Assembly: GCF_051967035.1 (NCBI RefSeq)
Contig: NZ_JBQCKK010000001.1
Span: 186,001 to 250,000, forward strand
Origin: Brevibacillus sp051967035
GTDB taxonomy: Bacteria; Bacillota; Bacilli; Brevibacillales; Brevibacillaceae
Direction of reading: 5' to 3'
Length of the DNA stretch: 64,000 nucleotides
The notes under the pieces were generated by a model. It saw nothing but the letters and a program-made list of their open reading frames with translations. It had not been told where the DNA came from and did no database searches. The position numbers and the translations under genes are program-made. Shown one piece after another: positions 62,264 to 64,000 of the stretch (its first letter is position 1; each line of letters starts with the position of its first letter).

Positions 62264-64000
62264 ATGAGTCGCGTAATCGGGATTGACCTTGGAACAACCA
62301 ACTCTTGCGTAGCGGTAATGGAAGGCGGCGAACCGGTTGTCATCGCCAACGCGGAAGGCAGCCGCACGACTCCTTCTGTCGTTGCTTTCAAAAACGGCGA
62401 GCGCATTGTAGGGGAGGCGGCAAAACGCCAGGCGATCACCAACCCTGACAACACCGTTATTTCCATCAAGCGCCACATGGGTACTACCCACAAGGAAACA
62501 TTGGAAGGCAAGCAGTACACCCCTGAGCAAATCTCTGCGATGATTTTGCAAAAGCTGAAGGCAGACGCCGAAGCTTACCTGGGCCAGCCTGTGACCCAGG
62601 CGGTGATTACGGTGCCTGCGTACTTCAACGACGCCCAACGCCAGGCAACCAAAGACGCTGGTAAAATCGCCGGTCTGGAAGTGCTGCGCATCGTGAACGA
62701 ACCAACCGCAGCTGCCCTTGCATACGGTATGGATAAGACCGAAGACCAAACTGTCCTCGTGTACGACCTCGGAGGCGGTACGTTTGACGTTTCCATTCTG
62801 GAACTGTCTGATGGTTTCTTCGAAGTAAAAGCGACCTCCGGCGACAACAAGCTGGGTGGAGACGACTTCGACGATGTGATTATCAACTACCTCGTGAGCG
62901 AGTTCAAAAAAGAACACGGCATTGATCTGTCCAAAGACCGCATGGCGATGCAGCGTTTGAAAGACGCGGCGGAAAAAGCGAAAAAAGACTTGTCCGGCGT
63001 ACTGACTACGACGATCTCGCTGCCGTTTATTACAGCAGATGCGACAGGTCCGAAGCACCTGGAGATGAACCTGACTCGCGCCAAATTCGAAGAGCTGTCC
63101 GCTGAACTCGTAGAGCGCACCATGGGCCCAACCCGTCAGGCGCTGAAAGACGCAGGCTTGACGCCAAGCGATATTGACCGCGTCATCCTTGTCGGTGGTT
63201 CTACACGCATTCCGGCTGTACAGGAAGCGATCAAGAAGTTCATCGGCAAAGAGCCGCACAAAGGCGTGAACCCGGATGAAGTCGTAGCGCTGGGTGCTGC
63301 TGTGCAAGCAGGGGTACTGACTGGTGACGTGAAAGACGTCGTGCTGCTCGACGTAACTCCGCTCTCCCTCGGTATCGAAACATTGGGTGGCGTATTCACC
63401 AAGCTGATCGAGCGCAATACGACCATTCCGACCAGCAAGTCCCAAGTGTTCTCTACAGCTGCTGACAACCAGACTTCTGTAGAAATCCACGTTCTCCAGG
63501 GCGAACGCCAAATGGCTGCCGACAACAAGACGCTGGGCCGCTTCACGCTGTCTGACATCCCGCCAGCGCCGCGCGGTGTTCCGCAAATCGAAGTGTCCTT
63601 CGATATCGACGCAAACGGGATCGTGAACGTGCGTGCGAAAGACCTGGGTACAGGAAAAGAGCAACGCATCACCATCACGTCCAACTCCGGTTTGTCGGAA
63701 GAAGAAATCGAACGCATGGTAAAAGAAGCTGAGCTGAATGCGGAAGCGGACAGAAAGCGCAAGGAAGAAGTCGAAATCCGCAACGAAGCTGACCAGCTTG
63801 TCTTCACCACCGAGAAGACACTGAAAGAAGTGGAAGGCAAGGTAGACCAGGCGGAGATCGATCGCGCGAACGCTGCCAAGGACAAAGTGAAAAAAGCGCT
63901 GGAAGGCGGCAACATCGACGAAATCAAAGCTGCAAAAGACGAACTGTCCGAGATCATTCAACAAATTTCCGTGAAGCTCTACGAGCAGGCTGCCCAAGCG
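62264..64000 (+). CDS. dnaK: Chaperone DnaK (3' end outside window)
   Basis: 579 codons are visible to the window edge without a stop; the expected length is about 610. The ATPase domain has IGIDLGTTNSCVAVMEGG, VPAYFNDAQRQATKDAG and VYDLGGGTFDVSILEL, followed by the substrate-binding domain (LLDVTPLSLGIETLGG) and part of the helical lid. AGGAGG precedes the ATG. Shared heat-shock operon with hrcA and grpE; dnaJ probably follows outside the window. Confidence 0.97.
   Translation, partial: MSRVIGIDLGTTNSCVAVMEGGEPVVIANAEGSRTTPSVVAFKNGERIVGEAAKRQAITNPDNTVISIKRHMGTTHKETLEGKQYTPEQISAMILQKLKADAEAYLGQPVTQAVITVPAYFNDAQRQATKDAGKIAGLEVLRIVNEPTAAALAYGMDKTEDQTVLVYDLGGGTFDVSILELSDGFFEVKATSGDNKLGGDDFDDVIINYLVSEFKKEHGIDLSKDRMAMQRLKDAAEKAKKDLSGVLTTTISLPFITADATGPKHLEMNLTRAKFEELSAELVERTMGPTRQALKDAGLTPSDIDRVILVGGSTRIPAVQEAIKKFIGKEPHKGVNPDEVVALGAAVQAGVLTGDVKDVVLLDVTPLSLGIETLGGVFTKLIERNTTIPTSKSQVFSTAADNQTSVEIHVLQGERQMAADNKTLGRFTLSDIPPAPRGVPQIEVSFDIDANGIVNVRAKDLGTGKEQRITITSNSGLSEEEIERMVKEAELNAEADRKRKEEVEIRNEADQLVFTTEKTLKEVEGKVDQAEIDRANAAKDKVKKALEGGNIDEIKAAKDELSEIIQQISVKLYEQAAQA

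Noticed and set aside
62258..63997. 579-codon and shorter frames opposite dnaK
   Set aside because: Shadows of dnaK caused by its strong codon bias.

Overview
The window is a piece of chromosome from an endospore-forming member of the Bacillota. The germination protease gpr, spoIIP, a T-box leucyl-tRNA synthetase leader, a CIRCE/HrcA heat-shock operon and strong AGGAGG ribosome sites all fit Bacilli. Gene content and the rather G+C-rich coding sequence (judged by eye, not computed) resemble Brevibacillus. That genus call is inference.

Positions 1-11200 are ordinary housekeeping and envelope genes. They include a cell-wall NlpC/P60 hydrolase (cut by the window edge), a cytochrome-oxidase assembly group (tandem YtkA-like lipoprotein, SCO copper chaperone, CtaG), a thiol-redox pair (thioredoxin-like protein and BdbC), a PPP-type phosphatase, a cupin with a Tyr/Gln/Pro tail, a sirtuin, an ABC-F ATPase, an L,D-transpeptidase and a GalT-like protein. 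Positions 11300-14600 are a graveyard of decayed IS3, IS256 and IS4 transposases around two AT-rich genes (PspC and an unknown exported protein). Positions 14686-24600 hold a tandem GNAT acetyltransferase, an Nfu/HEAT protein, a broken VanX-like peptidase, a CrtI-like oxidoreductase, a beta-lactamase-fold hydrolase, a class I glutamine amidotransferase, a BCP peroxiredoxin, DNA polymerase IV with a LexA-like box, and an MFS pump with its TetR regulator.

From 24750 to the end the order follows the well-known Bacillus block yqeG-yqeH-aroE-yqeI-nadD-yqeK-rsfS-yqeM-comER-comEA-comEC-holA-rpsT-gpr-spoIIP-yqxA-lepA-hemW-hrcA-grpE-dnaK. Several gene sets are inserted: T-box-leuS, asnB between comEA and comEC (comEB is absent), an ECF sigma/anti-sigma pair, a peptide ABC transporter followed by an M24 aminopeptidase, and a metal/corrinoid ABC transporter.

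The most interesting locus is 52725-57157. A cobalamin riboswitch with its own terminator lies upstream of a BtuFCD/FecBCD-type transporter. Between that terminator and the first gene there is a second, well-formed sigma-A promoter, with a near-consensus Zur box just downstream of its -10. The fourth, translationally coupled gene fuses an N-terminal rubredoxin-type iron centre to a SAM-dependent methyltransferase. This suggests a transport and processing system under both B12 and zinc control. The substrate and chemistry cannot be settled from sequence alone.
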